Shown: positions 38,593 to 50,883 of the stretch, piece after piece | Layout of the letters: each line of letters starts with the position of its first letter | Numbering within the stretch: position 1 is the first letter of the stretch | Assembly (NCBI RefSeq): GCF_000282655.1 | Contig: NZ_AKIV01000043.1 | Coordinates: 18,155 to 82,154 of the forward strand | Direction: 5' to 3' | Length of the DNA stretch: 64,000 nucleotides | Source: Polaromonas sp. CF318 | GTDB taxonomy: Bacteria; Pseudomonadota; Gammaproteobacteria; Burkholderiales; Burkholderiaceae_C | The notes under the pieces: model-generated | What the model was told of the DNA's origin: nothing | What the model saw: only the letters and a program-made list of their open reading frames with translations | The model's database searches: none | Program-made: the position numbers and the translations under genes

Positions 38593-39447
38593 TCAGAGCT
38601 GCTGGTACACCCGCTGCGCCAGCTTCATCAATTCATCGCGCGAGACGGCCCCGCTCAGCGCATAACCGAAACCCTGGTCCACCCAGTAAAACGAGGGAAC
38701 CGGACCGTCGCCGCTGTAGCGGAAGGCGGTTTCCTGCGTGGCCTGGGAGGGCGGCTGGGGCGCCGACGCGGCGGCTGAAACCGCATCCACGGCGCCCAGG
38801 TACAGCGTCAGGCGCAGCCCGGCCGCGTTCTGGAACATGAATTGCGCGCGGGCGCCGCCGTCACCGGACAGCAACCTGCCGCCGACCAGCTCATAACCTT
38901 CGGCCGCCAGCACCGGTACTTTCAGCGGCCGGCCCACACGCTTTGACAGCCACTGCACCAGGTGCTCCTGCTGCGCGGCGGTGACTTCGACGGGATGGCG
39001 CACCTCGGGTGAAAACACCGCATGCGCCAGCGAAGCCTGGCGCACAAAGGATTGCGCCGAACGCGCGGAGGCCAGCTGCTGCGGTGCCGGGCTGCCGGGC
39101 TGCCCATGCGACAGCCAGCCCATGCTAAAGGCCAGCACCACGGCGGCCGCCATGCCGCCCCAGCGCCGCCATTGGTCGATGTGCTGCTTGGCCGCCTGGC
39201 CGCGGCGCGCGGCGGCCAGCAAGGCGTCAGGGATGGCCTCGTCCAGCAAGGGACGGTGCAGGGCGCGCAAGGCCTCGCGCTGCGCCGTCCAGGCTTGCAA
39301 GGTCTCGCGGGCGGCGGTGTCTTCGCCCAGTTGCGCCTCGAGTTCAGCCTGCCGGGCCGTCGGCAAGCGGCCGTCGACCAGGGCGTTGATCCGGTCGTGC
39401 AGGACTTCGCCTTGGGGGGCATGCGATGCGTCGTGGGGTTTTTCCAT
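38593..39447 (-). CDS. Putative anti-sigma factor (transmembrane)
   Basis: 284 residues. The cytosolic N-terminal part (about 1-93) has the helical anti-sigma shape (LHDRINALVDGRLPTARQAELEAQL), one membrane helix spans residues 96-113 (WGGMAAAVVLAFSMGWL), and a periplasmic domain follows (about 115-284). The His-x3-Cys-x2-Cys zinc site of ZAS anti-sigmas is absent, so this is a zinc-free type. It lies 12 bases after the ECF sigma gene on the same strand, which is the strongest evidence for its role: holding the sigma at the membrane until a signal arrives. Confidence 0.85.
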   Translation of the reverse strand: MEKPHDASHAPQGEVLHDRINALVDGRLPTARQAELEAQLGEDTAARETLQAWTAQREALRALHRPLLDEAIPDALLAAARRGQAAKQHIDQWRRWGGMAAAVVLAFSMGWLSHGQPGSPAPQQLASARSAQSFVRQASLAHAVFSPEVRHPVEVTAAQQEHLVQWLSKRVGRPLKVPVLAAEGYELVGGRLLSGDGGARAQFMFQNAAGLRLTLYLGAVDAVSAAASAPQPPSQATQETAFRYSGDGPVPSFYWVDQGFGYALSGAVSRDELMKLAQRVYQQL

Positions 39448-39459
39448 GGGGTCCTGCCT

Positions 39460-39981
39460 TTACTTCAGGCGCCTGAGCTGGGCCGGTGCGACGGCCACCG
39501 GGGCCGGGCCGTCCATCAATTCGCGCAATCGGCTGCGCGCGCGCGACAGCCGGGACATCACCGTTCCGACCGGCACGCCGGTGATTTTTGCGACTTCCTC
39601 ATAGCTGAGGTCTTCGAGGCTGACCAGCAGCAGCACGGCCCGCTGGTCTTCGGGCAGGCGCAGCAGGCAGCGCTGCAGGTCCAGCGACTGGGCGGTGCCG
39701 GCCTCCGGCGCCGCAAGCTCGTTCTCGACCTCATCGACATTGACCGTCGCGCCCGCAGCCGCCTGCCGCAGGGAGCGGCGAACCTGGTTGACGAAGATGT
39801 TGTGCATCAGCGTGAACAGCCAGGCACGCAGGTCGCTGCCCACCACCCACAGCCGCCATTTGGCGCAGGCGCGTTCCAGCGTGTCCTGCACCAGGTCGTC
39901 GGCCGTCCAGGCGTCGCCCGTCAGCGCACGCGCATAGCGCCGCAGGCTGGGGATATGGTCGGTCAGCGGGAAATTTGTCAT
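39460..39981 (-). CDS. ECF-type RNA polymerase sigma factor
   Basis: 173 residues. Region 2 contains DDLVQDTLERACAKWRLW and LRAWLFTLMHNIFVN (core binding and -10 recognition); region 4 is PEDQRAVLLLVSLEDLSYEEVAKITGVPVGTVMSRLSRARSRL, a helix-turn-helix for the -35. There is no region 1 or 3, as in all ECF sigmas. It is coupled with an anti-sigma gene downstream and a small lipoprotein gene 27 bases upstream on the same strand. The signal and regulon are unknown. The pattern resembles ECF systems that answer envelope or oxidative stress. Confidence 0.93.
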   Translation of the reverse strand: MTNFPLTDHIPSLRRYARALTGDAWTADDLVQDTLERACAKWRLWVVGSDLRAWLFTLMHNIFVNQVRRSLRQAAAGATVNVDEVENELAAPEAGTAQSLDLQRCLLRLPEDQRAVLLLVSLEDLSYEEVAKITGVPVGTVMSRLSRARSRLRELMDGPAPVAVAPAQLRRLK

Positions 39982-40008
39982 GCAAGTCTTCCCGCTTCAG
40001 CCGATCGC

Positions 40009-40383
40009 TCAGGGTTTCGCGACGCGCCAGACGTTCTGCACGCCGTCGCCGGTCTTGTCCCCGGGCTTGCTGTCCTTGATCCAGTAGTACAGCGGCTTGC
40101 CCTTCATGGCCCACTGGCGGCTACCGTCATCCCGGGTTATGAGGGTGTATTCACCCAGCGGCTGGGCCGTGGGCGTGGCAATCAGGGGCGGCCAGTTGGT
40201 CGCGCAGGGGCCGTTGCAAACGGACTTGCCGCTACCTGCCGTATCGCGGTCAAAGGTGTAAAGCGTCATTCCACTGGGGCCGACCAGCACGCCGTCGGCG
40301 ACGGTGGCAGGATGTTTGGACGTCATGCTGGCACAGCCGCCGAGCAGGACGGCGGTCAGGAAGGCAATGGACAGGAATTTCAT
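40009..40383 (-). CDS. Small lipoprotein with YxFxxD/YxWxxD repeats (COG4315 type)
   Basis: 124 residues. Lipoprotein signal ending LLGGCAS, so Cys17 should carry the lipid. Two copies of the Y-x-[FWY]-x-x-D motif are seen: LYTFDRD (about residues 41-47) and LYYWIKD (about 98-104), each followed by a conserved Gly/Pro-rich piece, and CNGPCATNWPPL between. This matches the secreted repeat lipoproteins of COG4315, whose function is unknown. It is first in a run with the ECF sigma and anti-sigma genes, so it may be a target or sensor part of that system. Confidence 0.87.
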   Translation of the reverse strand: MKFLSIAFLTAVLLGGCASMTSKHPATVADGVLVGPSGMTLYTFDRDTAGSGKSVCNGPCATNWPPLIATPTAQPLGEYTLITRDDGSRQWAMKGKPLYYWIKDSKPGDKTGDGVQNVWRVAKP

Positions 40384-40484
40384 GGAAGTCTCCGGGTGAG
40401 GGTTGAGGCAGAAGCTGTCTGCACCGGGATAAACACCGGCAAGGCGGCCTTTATTCCATCCAGCCCGAAAAATACCCGAATCCG

Positions 40485-41018
40485 CTAGCGGTTGCGGGAT
40501 TTCATTGCGCGTTCGACCTCGCGCTTGCCTTCGCGGTCCTTGATGGTGTCGCGCTTGTCGTGTTCGCCCTTGCCCTTGGCCAGGCCGATCTCGCACTTCA
40601 CCTTGCCGGCCTTCCAGTGCATGTTCAGCGGCACCAGGGTGAAGCCTTTTTGCTCGACCTTGCCGACCAGCCTGCGGATTTCTTCCTTGTGCATCAGCAG
40701 CTTTTTGGTCCGCACCGAGTCGGGCCGCACATGGGTGGAGGCCGTGCCCAGCGGATTGATCTGGCAGCCGATGATGAACAGCTCGCCGCCGCGCACCACG
40801 ACATAACCGTCGGTGAGCTGCACCTTGCCTTCGCGCAGGGACTTCACTTCCCAGCCTTCGAGCACCATGCCCGCCTCAAAGCGCTCCTCGATGTGGTAAT
40901 TGAAGAGGGCTTTTTTGTTGTCGGCAATGCGCACGGCGGCAGCAGCGGCCTTGGGGGACAGCTTGGCGGAAGGCGTTGCGGCCGTTTTTTTGGAGGAGGA
41001 TGCTTCTTTGGTGGCCAT
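40485..41018 (-). CDS. smpB: SsrA-binding protein SmpB
   Basis: 177 residues. SmpB binds tmRNA and guides it to stalled ribosomes for trans-translation. The core from [31 protein letters not shown] onward is typical, and the C-terminal basic tail [26 protein letters not shown] is the part that enters the mRNA channel. A 30-residue Lys/Ala/Ser-rich N-terminal extension is longer than in E. coli; an internal start is possible, but none is visible at a better site. It is divergent from ratA. Confidence 0.96.
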   Translation of the reverse strand: MATKEASSSKKTAATPSAKLSPKAAAAAVRIADNKKALFNYHIEERFEAGMVLEGWEVKSLREGKVQLTDGYVVVRGGELFIIGCQINPLGTASTHVRPDSVRTKKLLMHKEEIRRLVGKVEQKGFTLVPLNMHWKAGKVKCEIGLAKGKGEHDKRDTIKDREGKREVERAMKSRNR

Positions 41019-41085
41019 GGATAAAGAATGGGGGCGAAAACCGGAAAGTACAGTGCCAATACAATTGCGCCCAGCCTTCCATTGT

Positions 41086-41532
41086 ATGAAAACCGTTCAC
41101 AAGTCCGTTTTAATCTGGTACAGCGCCGCCGAGATGTATGCCCTGGTCACCGACGTCGCGCGCTATCCCGAGTTTTTGCCGTGGTGCGATCAGGCCTCGG
41201 TGCTGGAAGAAAACGCGCAGGGCATGACGGCCAAGGTCGGCATTTCCATCGCCGGCCTTTCACAAAGCTTCACCACACGCAACATCCACGAAAAGGACCG
41301 CAAGGTCAGCCTCAAGCTGGTCGACGGCCCGTTTTCAAAGCTGGACGGCCACTGGGACTTCACGCCCGTGGGCAAGGGCGGCGAACGCGCCTGCAAGGTG
41401 GAGTTCAGCCTGCGCTACGACTTCGACAATGCCGCGCTGGCGGCGCTGGTCGGTCCCGTGTTCGACAAGATCGCGGGCAGCCTGGTCGATGCTTTTGTCA
41501 AAAGAGCCTCGGACGTCTATGGCGAGCCCTGA
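41086..41532 (+). CDS. ratA: RatA/COQ10-like START-domain protein
   Basis: 148 residues, polyketide cyclase/START fold. It opens [31 protein letters not shown], the strongly conserved first helix of the RatA-COQ10 group, and ends [32 protein letters not shown]. coli RatA was reported to hinder 70S formation, whereas the mitochondrial relative COQ10 binds ubiquinone; the latter is the likelier cell role. It is divergent from smpB and overlaps rnfH by 14 bases, the usual context. Confidence 0.93.
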   Translation: MKTVHKSVLIWYSAAEMYALVTDVARYPEFLPWCDQASVLEENAQGMTAKVGISIAGLSQSFTTRNIHEKDRKVSLKLVDGPFSKLDGHWDFTPVGKGGERACKVEFSLRYDFDNAALAALVGPVFDKIAGSLVDAFVKRASDVYGEP

Positions 41533-41875
41533 GGGCGGTACGCCGCTGGCAATCACCCTGGTTTATTCCCCCGCGCCGCGGCAGGTGCGTGAATGGACGC
41601 TGGAGCTGGCAGCCGGCGCAACGGTCGCCCAGTCCCTGGCGGTCAGCGGAATATTGGACGAATTTCCCGAACTGCGGACCGTCCGCCTGGTGCTGGGCAT
41701 CTGGGGCCGCAAAACCACGCCGGGACATGTGCTGCACAACCAGGACAGGGTGGAAATCTACCGCGGCCTGCGCGTGGACCCCAAGGTGGCGCGCCGGGAG
41801 AGGTTCAACCGCCAGGGCGCCAAGCGGGCCGGGCTGTTTGCCAAAACCCGGGCCGGCGCCAAGGCCGGCTATTGA
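41519..41875 (+). CDS. rnfH: RnfH family protein (UPF0125)
   Basis: 118 residues, ubiquitin-like beta-grasp protein. Landmarks are ITLVYSPAPRQVREWTLELAAGATVAQSL and the later GIWGRKTTPGHVLHNQDRVEIYRGLRVDPKVARRERF, the family signature. The exact role is unknown; it is found either with the Rnf electron transport genes or, as here, after ratA. The chosen ATG lies inside the end of ratA (14-base overlap), suggesting translational coupling. Confidence 0.92.
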   Translation: MASPEGGTPLAITLVYSPAPRQVREWTLELAAGATVAQSLAVSGILDEFPELRTVRLVLGIWGRKTTPGHVLHNQDRVEIYRGLRVDPKVARRERFNRQGAKRAGLFAKTRAGAKAGY

Positions 41876-41918
41876 AATGAAGAGCAGGGGCGAGGCCCGC
41901 GGGCTCAACGCCTCCTGC

Positions 41919-42455
41919 CTATTTACAGTCGCTGCTCACAATACCTTGGGTACGCTTGATTTCCGCGGCCCTGGCGTTGTCATCCATGTAGTCGCGTTCG
42001 CCCTTGGCATTGGTGATGGGGACCCGCTGGCCTGATTGCAGGCCTGCCAGCGATTTTTTCGCCCGTTCGCAGTTCTCCGCCTTGGCTTTGGAGACTTGCT
42101 CCTCCTGCGCCTGCTTTTTCGCGGCCGCCTCGTCTTCCGCCTGCTTTTTCTTGGCTTCGAGCTGCGCGTCCTTGCCGGTCAGCTTGGGTGCGTTCGGATC
42201 ACTTTTCGGTGCCGAGGCGGCTGCGGCGGAAGCCGTCGCCGTCTCCTCTGGGACCGAAACCATTCCGGACTTCCCCTTGCCGCCGCGCGGCATTTTGAGG
42301 ATGTTTTTTTCCGGGATGTCGGACGGTGGGGATCGGTCGCTATAGACCTTGCGGCCGTCCTTGTCTATCCATTGCCATTGCGCCAGGGCGGTCAGTGAAA
42401 ATGCGCCGCCGGCGACGGCCAGTATGAGTGTTCTTGAGACGAGTTTGAGGTCCAT
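41919..42455 (-). CDS. DUF4124 exported protein
   Basis: 178 residues. A signal peptide (residues 1-25, ILAVAGGAFSLTALA) is followed by the short DUF4124 domain QWQWIDKDGRKVYSDRSPPSDIPEKNIL. The middle is a charged Ala/Lys/Glu coiled-coil-like stretch (about 85-130). The C-terminal part carries CERAKKSLAGLQSGQRVPITNAKGERDYMDD, frequent in Burkholderiales homologues. It is a periplasmic protein of unknown role, divergent from guaB, with about 200 bases between. Confidence 0.88.
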   Translation of the reverse strand: MDLKLVSRTLILAVAGGAFSLTALAQWQWIDKDGRKVYSDRSPPSDIPEKNILKMPRGGKGKSGMVSVPEETATASAAAASAPKSDPNAPKLTGKDAQLEAKKKQAEDEAAAKKQAQEEQVSKAKAENCERAKKSLAGLQSGQRVPITNAKGERDYMDDNARAAEIKRTQGIVSSDCK

Positions 42456-42604
42456 TTCGCCAGTGTAGCGCTGTGTGGCGCGGTTTTTTGCCCGTTCGGA
42501 CGCAAACGGGGCGCAAAGAGGAGGCAAAGCAGCCTTTTTACAACCTGGGCGCAACAACGGTGAGAGCGGTGCCAGGGCGGCGGCGGAAGGGCTAGGGGTT
42601 AGTA

Positions 42605-42633
42605 CCGACGGGTTTTTGCGACAAGGGTACAAT
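42605..42633 (+). promoter_or_regulatory. Candidate guaB promoter
   Basis: TACAAT at 42628-42633 is a good -10; the -35 position 17 bases upstream reads CCGACG and keeps only the central GAC. It lies 22 bases before the guaB ATG. Confidence 0.4.
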
Positions 42634-42654
42634 CGTGTTTTTGGAGCCATCCCT

Positions 42655-44124
42655 ATGCGCCTACTCGGCAAAGCGCTCACCTTCGACGACGTATTGTTGG
42701 TGCCAGCGTTCTCCCAGGTCCTGCCCAAGGACACTTCACTTTCCACCCAATTTTCCCGAAACATCCGCCTGAACCTGCCGCTCGTGTCGGCGGCCATGGA
42801 CACGGTCACCGAAGCCCGGTTGGCCATCGCCATCGCCCAGGAAGGCGGCATAGGCATCGTCCACAAAAACCTCACGGCCCAGCAGCAGGCCGCTGAAGTC
42901 GCCAAGGTCAAGCGCTACGAAAGCGGCGTCCTGCGCGACCCGGTCGTCATCACCCCCACCCACACCGTGCGCCAGGTCATGGCGCTCAGCGAGCAGCTCG
43001 GCATTTCCGGCTTCCCCGTCATTGACGGCGGCCGGGTGGTCGGCATCGTGACGGGACGTGACATGCGCTTCGAATCGCGCATGGACGTGCCAGTCAGCAC
43101 CATCATGACGCCGCGCGAGCGCCTGATCACCATCTCCGAAACCGCCTCGCTGTCCGACGCCAAGGCGCTGCTCAACAAGCACCGCCTGGAGCGCGTGCTG
43201 CTGGTCAACGACAACTTCGAGCTCAAGGGCCTGATCACCGTCAAGGACATCACCAAGCAGACCACCTTCCCGAACGCCGCGCGTGACTCGCACGGCCAGC
43301 TGCGTGTGGGCGCCGCCGTCGGCGTGGGCGAGGGCACCGAAGAGCGCGTCGAGGCCCTGGTCAAGGCCGGCGTCGACGCCATCGTGGTCGATACCGCCCA
43401 CGGCCACAGCAAGGGCGTGCTCGACCGGGTGCGCTGGGTCAAGCAGAACTATCCCCAGGTCGACGTCATTGGCGGCAATATCGCCACCGGCGCAGCGGCG
43501 CTGGCGCTGGTCGAAGCCGGCGCCGACGGCGTCAAGGTCGGCATAGGCCCCGGCAGCATCTGTACCACCCGCATCGTCGCCGGCGTCGGCGTGCCGCAGA
43601 TCATGGCCATCGACAACGTCGCCACCGCGCTGCGCGGCACCGGCGTCCCCCTGATCGGTGACGGCGGCATCCGCTACAGCGGTGACATCGCCAAGGCCAT
43701 CGCGGCCGGCGCCAACACGGTCATGATGGGCGGCATGTTCGCCGGCACCGAGGAAGCCCCGGGCGAAGTCATCCTGTTCCAGGGCCGCAGCTACAAGAGC
43801 TACCGCGGCATGGGCAGCATAGGCGCCATGCAGCAGGGCAGCGCCGACCGCTACTTCCAGGAATCGAGCACCGGCAACCCGAACGCCGACAAGCTGGTGC
43901 CCGAGGGCATCGAAGGCCGGGTTCCCTACAAGGGTTCCATGGTCGCCATCGTGTTCCAGATGGCCGGCGGCCTGCGGGCCAGCATGGGTTACTGCGGTTG
44001 CCCCACCATCGAGGACATGCGCGAGAAGGCCGAATTCGTCGAAATCACCTCGGCAGGCATTCGTGAAAGCCACGTACACGACGTGCAGATCACGAAAGAA
44101 GCGCCAAACTACCGCGCCGATTGA
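42655..44124 (+). CDS. guaB: Inosine-5'-monophosphate dehydrogenase
   Basis: 489 residues. It oxidises IMP to XMP with NAD, the committed step to GMP. The barrel begins [22 protein letters not shown]; two CBS domains are inserted at about residues 95-205. The catalytic Cys is in [20 protein letters not shown], and the mobile flap has [16 protein letters not shown]. The start is the ATG at 42655 after GGAG. The gene is followed by an intrinsic terminator and then guaA. Confidence 0.97.
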   Translation: MRLLGKALTFDDVLLVPAFSQVLPKDTSLSTQFSRNIRLNLPLVSAAMDTVTEARLAIAIAQEGGIGIVHKNLTAQQQAAEVAKVKRYESGVLRDPVVITPTHTVRQVMALSEQLGISGFPVIDGGRVVGIVTGRDMRFESRMDVPVSTIMTPRERLITISETASLSDAKALLNKHRLERVLLVNDNFELKGLITVKDITKQTTFPNAARDSHGQLRVGAAVGVGEGTEERVEALVKAGVDAIVVDTAHGHSKGVLDRVRWVKQNYPQVDVIGGNIATGAAALALVEAGADGVKVGIGPGSICTTRIVAGVGVPQIMAIDNVATALRGTGVPLIGDGGIRYSGDIAKAIAAGANTVMMGGMFAGTEEAPGEVILFQGRSYKSYRGMGSIGAMQQGSADRYFQESSTGNPNADKLVPEGIEGRVPYKGSMVAIVFQMAGGLRASMGYCGCPTIEDMREKAEFVEITSAGIRESHVHDVQITKEAPNYRAD

Positions 44125-44141
44125 GTTTGACCCAGCCGGCC

Positions 44142-44173
44142 AGGGCGTCTTGAAAGACGCCCTTTCTTTTTTT
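44142..44173 (+). terminator. Intrinsic terminator between guaB and guaA
   Basis: Nine-base stem AGGGCGTCT / AGACGCCCT with a four-base loop, followed by a T-rich run (44164-44173). It ends 18 bases before the guaA ATG, leaving no room for a separate promoter downstream of it. Confidence 0.8.
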
Positions 44174-44191
44174 GCCTTGAAGAAGCCCCTC

Positions 44192-45811
44192 ATGCAACAC
44201 CAGAAAATCCTCATCCTCGATTTCGGCTCCCAGGTCACCCAGCTGATTGCCCGCCGCGTGCGCGACGCCCACGTCTTCTGCGAAGTCCACCCCTGCGACG
44301 TCAGCGACGAATGGGTCCGCGAATACGCCAAGGACGGCACGCTCAAAGGCGTGATCCTCTCCGGCAGCCACGCCAGTATTTACGAGGAAACCACCGACAA
44401 GGCGCCGCAATCCGTCTTCGAGCTCGGCATTCCGGTACTGGGCATTTGCTATGGCATGCAGGCCATGGCGCACCAGCTGGGCGGCAAGGTCGAAGGCGGC
44501 CACAAGCGCGAATTCGGCTCCGCCGACGTGCGCGCCCGCGGCCACACGGCGCTGCTCAAGGACATCGCCGACTACACCACGCCCGAAGGCCAGGGCATGC
44601 TCGACGTCTGGATGAGCCACGGCGACAAGGTCACCGAAATGCCGCCCGGCTTCAAGCTCATGGCTTCCACCGATTCCTGCCCCATCGCCGGCATGGCCGA
44701 TGAGGAGCGCCGCTTCTACGCGGTGCAGTTCCACCCCGAGGTCACGCACACCAAGCAGGGCAACGCCATCCTCAAGCGTTTTGTGCTCGATATTTGCGGG
44801 ACGCGCCAGGACTGGGTCATGGGGGACTACATCAGCGAAGCCGTCGAAAAAATCCGCCAGCAGGTCGGCGACGAGGAAGTCATCCTGGGCCTGTCGGGCG
44901 GCGTCGATTCCTCGGTGGCCGCGGCCCTGATCCACCGCGCCATCGGCGACCAGCTGACCTGCGTTTTCGTCGACCACGGCCTGCTGCGCCTGAACGAGGG
45001 CGACATGGTGATGGACATGTTTGTCGGCAAGCTGCACGCCAAGGTGATCCGCGTCGACGCGAGCGACCAGTTCCTCGGCCACCTGGCCGGTGTGAGCGAG
45101 CCCGAGGCCAAGCGCAAGATCATAGGCCGCGAGTTCGTCGAGGTGTTCAAGGCCGAGGCTGCACGCCTCAAGGCCGGCGACGGCGGCCACAAGGGCGCCA
45201 AGTGGCTGGCTCAGGGCACGATTTACCCCGACGTCATCGAATCCGGCGGCGCCAAGAGCAAAAAAGCCGTCACCATCAAAAGCCACCACAACGTCGGCGG
45301 CCTGCCCGAGCAGCTGGGCCTGAAGCTGCTGGAACCGCTGCGCGAACTGTTCAAGGACGAGGTCCGCGAACTCGGTGTGGCACTGGGCCTGCCGCACGAC
45401 ATGGTCTACCGCCACCCGTTCCCGGGTCCCGGCCTGGGCGTGCGCATCCTGGGCGAAGTCAAAAAGGAATACGCCGACCTGCTGCGCCGCGCCGATGCGA
45501 TCTTCATCGAGGAACTGCGCAACTTCAAGGACGCGGCCAGCGGCAAGACCTGGTATGAACTCACCAGCCAGGCCTTCACCGTCTTCCTGCCGGTCAAAAG
45601 CGTGGGCGTGATGGGGGACGGCCGGACCTACGACTATGTGGTGGCATTGCGCGCGGTGCAGACCAGCGACTTCATGACCGCCGACTGGGCCGAGTTGCCT
45701 TATGCTTTGCTCAAAAAGGTCTCCGGCCGCATCATCAACGAGGTGCGCGGCATCAACCGCGTGACCTACGACGTCAGCAGCAAGCCGCCGGCCACCATCG
45801 AGTGGGAGTGA
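44192..45811 (+). CDS. guaA: GMP synthase (glutamine-hydrolysing)
   Basis: 539 residues. It aminates XMP to GMP with glutamine and ATP. The class I amidotransferase domain has Cys86 (GICYGMQAM) and the His181/Glu183 pair (QFHPEVTH). The ATP pyrophosphatase loop is LSGGVDSS (residues 234-241). The C-terminal dimer domain ends in [17 protein letters not shown], the family-typical end. It lies 67 bases after guaB with a terminator in between. Confidence 0.97.
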   Translation: MQHQKILILDFGSQVTQLIARRVRDAHVFCEVHPCDVSDEWVREYAKDGTLKGVILSGSHASIYEETTDKAPQSVFELGIPVLGICYGMQAMAHQLGGKVEGGHKREFGSADVRARGHTALLKDIADYTTPEGQGMLDVWMSHGDKVTEMPPGFKLMASTDSCPIAGMADEERRFYAVQFHPEVTHTKQGNAILKRFVLDICGTRQDWVMGDYISEAVEKIRQQVGDEEVILGLSGGVDSSVAAALIHRAIGDQLTCVFVDHGLLRLNEGDMVMDMFVGKLHAKVIRVDASDQFLGHLAGVSEPEAKRKIIGREFVEVFKAEAARLKAGDGGHKGAKWLAQGTIYPDVIESGGAKSKKAVTIKSHHNVGGLPEQLGLKLLEPLRELFKDEVRELGVALGLPHDMVYRHPFPGPGLGVRILGEVKKEYADLLRRADAIFIEELRNFKDAASGKTWYELTSQAFTVFLPVKSVGVMGDGRTYDYVVALRAVQTSDFMTADWAELPYALLKKVSGRIINEVRGINRVTYDVSSKPPATIEWE

Positions 45812-45831
45812 CTGGAGTGGAGGCCTGAACC

Positions 45832-46416
45832 ATGCCTGGGCAATCCTCCCTATTCGACTTTGAACAAGACGCCAAGCCGACGGACAGGCTGTTTTTCGCG
45901 CTCTTCCCCGACGCCGAGGCCGCGGCACGCATTGCCGAGTGCGCCCGCCAACTGCGCGCGCAGCACGGCCTGCACGGTACGCCGCTGAAAACCGAGCGCT
46001 TTCACGTCACGCTGCACCACCTGGGTGACTATGCCGGCCTGGACCAGGGCATTGTTGACATGGCGAGCAGGGCCGCCGCCGCGGTCAGGGCGGCGCCGTT
46101 TTCGGTCACCTTCGACCGGGCCGTGAGCTTTTCGAGTTCCCCGCGCAACCGGCCTTTTGTGTTGCGCGGCGATGCCGGCCTTGCCGAACTGATGGTGTTC
46201 CAGCGGGCATTGGGTGTTGAGATGGCCAAGGCCGGGCTGGGGCGTTGGGCGAAACCGGCTTACACCCCCCACGTCACCCTGCTCTACGACGATCGCGCGG
46301 TGGCCGAACAGGCGATTGAACCCATCCGCTGGACGGCCGGCGAGTTTATCCTGGTGCGCAGCCTGATCGGCCAGACCCTGCATATCCCGCTGGCGCGCTG
46401 GCCGTTGCGGCCCTGA
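45832..46416 (+). CDS. thpR: RNA 2',3'-cyclic phosphodiesterase ThpR (2'-5' RNA ligase family)
   Basis: 194 residues, 2H phosphoesterase fold. The two H-x-T-x motifs are FHVTLHHLG (about residue 62) and PHVTLLYDD (about residue 144), each giving one catalytic His. Members open 2',3'-cyclic phosphates or join tRNA halves in vitro; the physiological role is unsettled. RLFFALFPD near the start is conserved. It follows guaA by 20 bases, so they may share a transcript. Confidence 0.92.
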   Translation: MPGQSSLFDFEQDAKPTDRLFFALFPDAEAAARIAECARQLRAQHGLHGTPLKTERFHVTLHHLGDYAGLDQGIVDMASRAAAAVRAAPFSVTFDRAVSFSSSPRNRPFVLRGDAGLAELMVFQRALGVEMAKAGLGRWAKPAYTPHVTLLYDDRAVAEQAIEPIRWTAGEFILVRSLIGQTLHIPLARWPLRP

Positions 46417-46480
46417 GTCTTTGGCCGGCCGCGCTGGCAGGCCCGGGAAATCTGCCCGGTTTTGGCCTATGCTTCAGCCC

Positions 46481-49369
<2,889 letters not shown>

Positions 49370-49438
49370 GGTGGTCCCGTTTATACCCGCTGCCGTGCCG
49401 CCGGGGAAAGTTGCGGCGGCAGTGGGATACTTGCAGCC

Positions 49439-50380
49439 GTGAAAAAACATATCTACATCTACTCCCCCTCCAGCGCCGTGCGCGACAAAGCCGCTTTCAA
49501 GCGCGGCGTGCGGCGTCTCACCGCCCTGGGCCATGAAGTTGAGGTCGACACCGACGCGCTCGCGCGCCACCAGCGTTTTGCCGGCGACGACGACACCCGG
49601 CTAGCGGCCATCCACCGCGCGGCCGCCAGCGGCGCCGACGTGGCCCTGATCTCACGCGGCGGCTACGGCCTGTCGCGCATCCTGCCGGGCATCCAGTACA
49701 AGGCCGTCGCCAAGGCCATCGCCGGCGGCACCCGCTTCGTGGGCCTGAGCGATTTCACGGCCTTCCAGATGGCGGTGATGGCCAAGACCGGCGCGGTGAC
49801 CTGGGCCGGCCCGGCGCTGGGCGAGGATTTCGGCGCCCAGGCGCCGGACGAGATCACCGAAGCCTGTTTCGACGACCTGGTCACGGGGCAAGGCGAGGGC
49901 ACGGGCTGGCAACTGCCCAAACCCGCGGCCGACGCCAAGCCGGTGGCCGATTTCATGGTCAAGGATGCGGTACTTTGGGGCGGCAACCTGGCCATGCTGT
50001 CCTCGCTGGTGGGCACGCCCTACCTGCCGGCCGTCAAGGGCGGCATCCTGTTCATCGAAGACGTCGCCGAGCATCCCTACCGCGTGGAACGCATGCTCAC
50101 GCAGCTGCTGCATGCCGGCGTGTTGGCGCAGCAAAAAGCCATCATCTTCGGCCAATTCACGAATTACGCGCTGGTGCCGCATGACAAGGGCTTCAAGCTG
50201 GCGACGGTGATTGCCTGGCTGCAAAGCAAGGTCAAGGCGCGCGTGCTGACGGGATTGCCTTTCGGCCACGTGCCGACCAAGGTGATGCTGCCGGTGGGCC
50301 TGAAAACCACCCTGGCGGTGGAGGGACGCGACGCCTTTGTGCTCTGGGGCCATTTGCACGGAGCGCATGGAGCACACTGA
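49439..50380 (+). CDS. ldcA: Muramoyltetrapeptide L,D-carboxypeptidase LdcA
   Basis: 313 residues, S66 peptidase. It removes the terminal D-Ala from murein tetrapeptides during cell-wall recycling. The catalytic Ser is in VGLSDFTAF, the Glu in [12 protein letters not shown] and the His in [11 protein letters not shown], the ordered S66 triad; [14 protein letters not shown] is also typical. The start is GTG at 49439 (reads as [15 protein letters not shown]); no ATG fits. It is divergent from the UPF0126 gene, 69 bases apart. Confidence 0.92.
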   Translation: MKKHIYIYSPSSAVRDKAAFKRGVRRLTALGHEVEVDTDALARHQRFAGDDDTRLAAIHRAAASGADVALISRGGYGLSRILPGIQYKAVAKAIAGGTRFVGLSDFTAFQMAVMAKTGAVTWAGPALGEDFGAQAPDEITEACFDDLVTGQGEGTGWQLPKPAADAKPVADFMVKDAVLWGGNLAMLSSLVGTPYLPAVKGGILFIEDVAEHPYRVERMLTQLLHAGVLAQQKAIIFGQFTNYALVPHDKGFKLATVIAWLQSKVKARVLTGLPFGHVPTKVMLPVGLKTTLAVEGRDAFVLWGHLHGAHGAH

Positions 50381-50411
50381 GCCGGCGCGCAGGGGGCCGG
50401 CTGCAAGCGGA

Positions 50412-50439
50412 CAAAAATAAACCAGCTAGAAGCTGGTTT
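50412..50439 (-). terminator. Intrinsic terminator for the minus-strand 113-residue gene
   Basis: Stem AAACCAGC / GCTGGTTT with a five-base loop; on the minus strand it is followed by an A and five Ts. It lies about 100 bases after the stop of the gene ending at 50542 and also next to the end of ldcA. Confidence 0.7.
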
Positions 50440-50541
50440 AAAAAGTTGCCTTGGAGGCCAGGAAGAAACTGAAGAAACTCTGGAGACTGAAAAAGAGAAG
50501 AAGAAACTCAACTAACGAATCAACTAACGAAGGAAAAGGGT
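50440..50541. other. Purine-rich low-complexity spacer with short direct repeats
   Basis: On the plus strand the stretch is mostly A and G, with GAAGAAACT repeated and two neighbouring AACTAACGAA copies. No gene is supported. It would be transcribed as the pyrimidine-rich 3' end of the minus-strand gene. Confidence 0.5.
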
Positions 50542-50883
50542 TCAGGTGGTGAGCGGGCTGGACCGCGAACTCAGTCCGCGAGGCAGCATGCCCTTGAATT
50601 TGTCGCTGATGCGGCTGACTTTCTCACGGGCGATGGTCTCACCGTGCATGGCCGCCAGCACCGCCATCACGTCGCCGCGGGTGTACCACAGGCTCTGCAC
50701 GTCCTGGGCGTAGCGCACGCGGCGGGTAATCTTGGGATAGTGTTTTTCGCCGAATTCGCCGAGTTCGTCGAGGATGAACTGGCGGATGTCCTCGGTGCGG
50801 TCTTCCAGCACCGACGGAGTAACCTCTCCAGAGCCCAGCAAAGCCATGAAGCTGCTTTTCAGATTCGGTTTTAACCAGCGCAT
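50542..50883 (-). CDS. Unknown conserved-looking protein (113 aa)
   Basis: I do not recognise a family. The start is the ATG at 50883 (MRWLKPNLKSSFMALLGSGE); a GTG three codons earlier is possible. The sequence is helix-rich and charged (RTEDIRQFILDELGEFGEKHYPKITRRVRYAQDVQSLWYTRGDVMAVLAAMHGE), with no signal peptide or membrane segment. Its codon usage matches the neighbours, and a terminator in the right orientation lies downstream, so it is likely real. A soluble regulatory or structural protein is as far as one can go. The 300 bases upstream are AT-rich and shared with the divergent aldehyde dehydrogenase gene. Confidence 0.7.
   Translation of the reverse strand: MRWLKPNLKSSFMALLGSGEVTPSVLEDRTEDIRQFILDELGEFGEKHYPKITRRVRYAQDVQSLWYTRGDVMAVLAAMHGETIAREKVSRISDKFKGMLPRGLSSRSSPLTT

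Noticed and set aside
41086..41875. Toxin-antitoxin pair (RatA-RnfH)
   Set aside because: RatA and RnfH are sometimes annotated as a TA pair, but the COQ10-like START protein and the conserved smpB-ratA-rnfH order point to housekeeping functions.
44090..45928. Minus-strand open frame of 612 codons over guaA
   Set aside because: Antisense to GMP synthase with all catalytic residues; no ribosome site and no recognisable domain.
49439..50380. ATG start for LdcA
   Set aside because: No in-frame ATG lies near the conserved N-terminus; GTG at 49439 gives the correct beginning.
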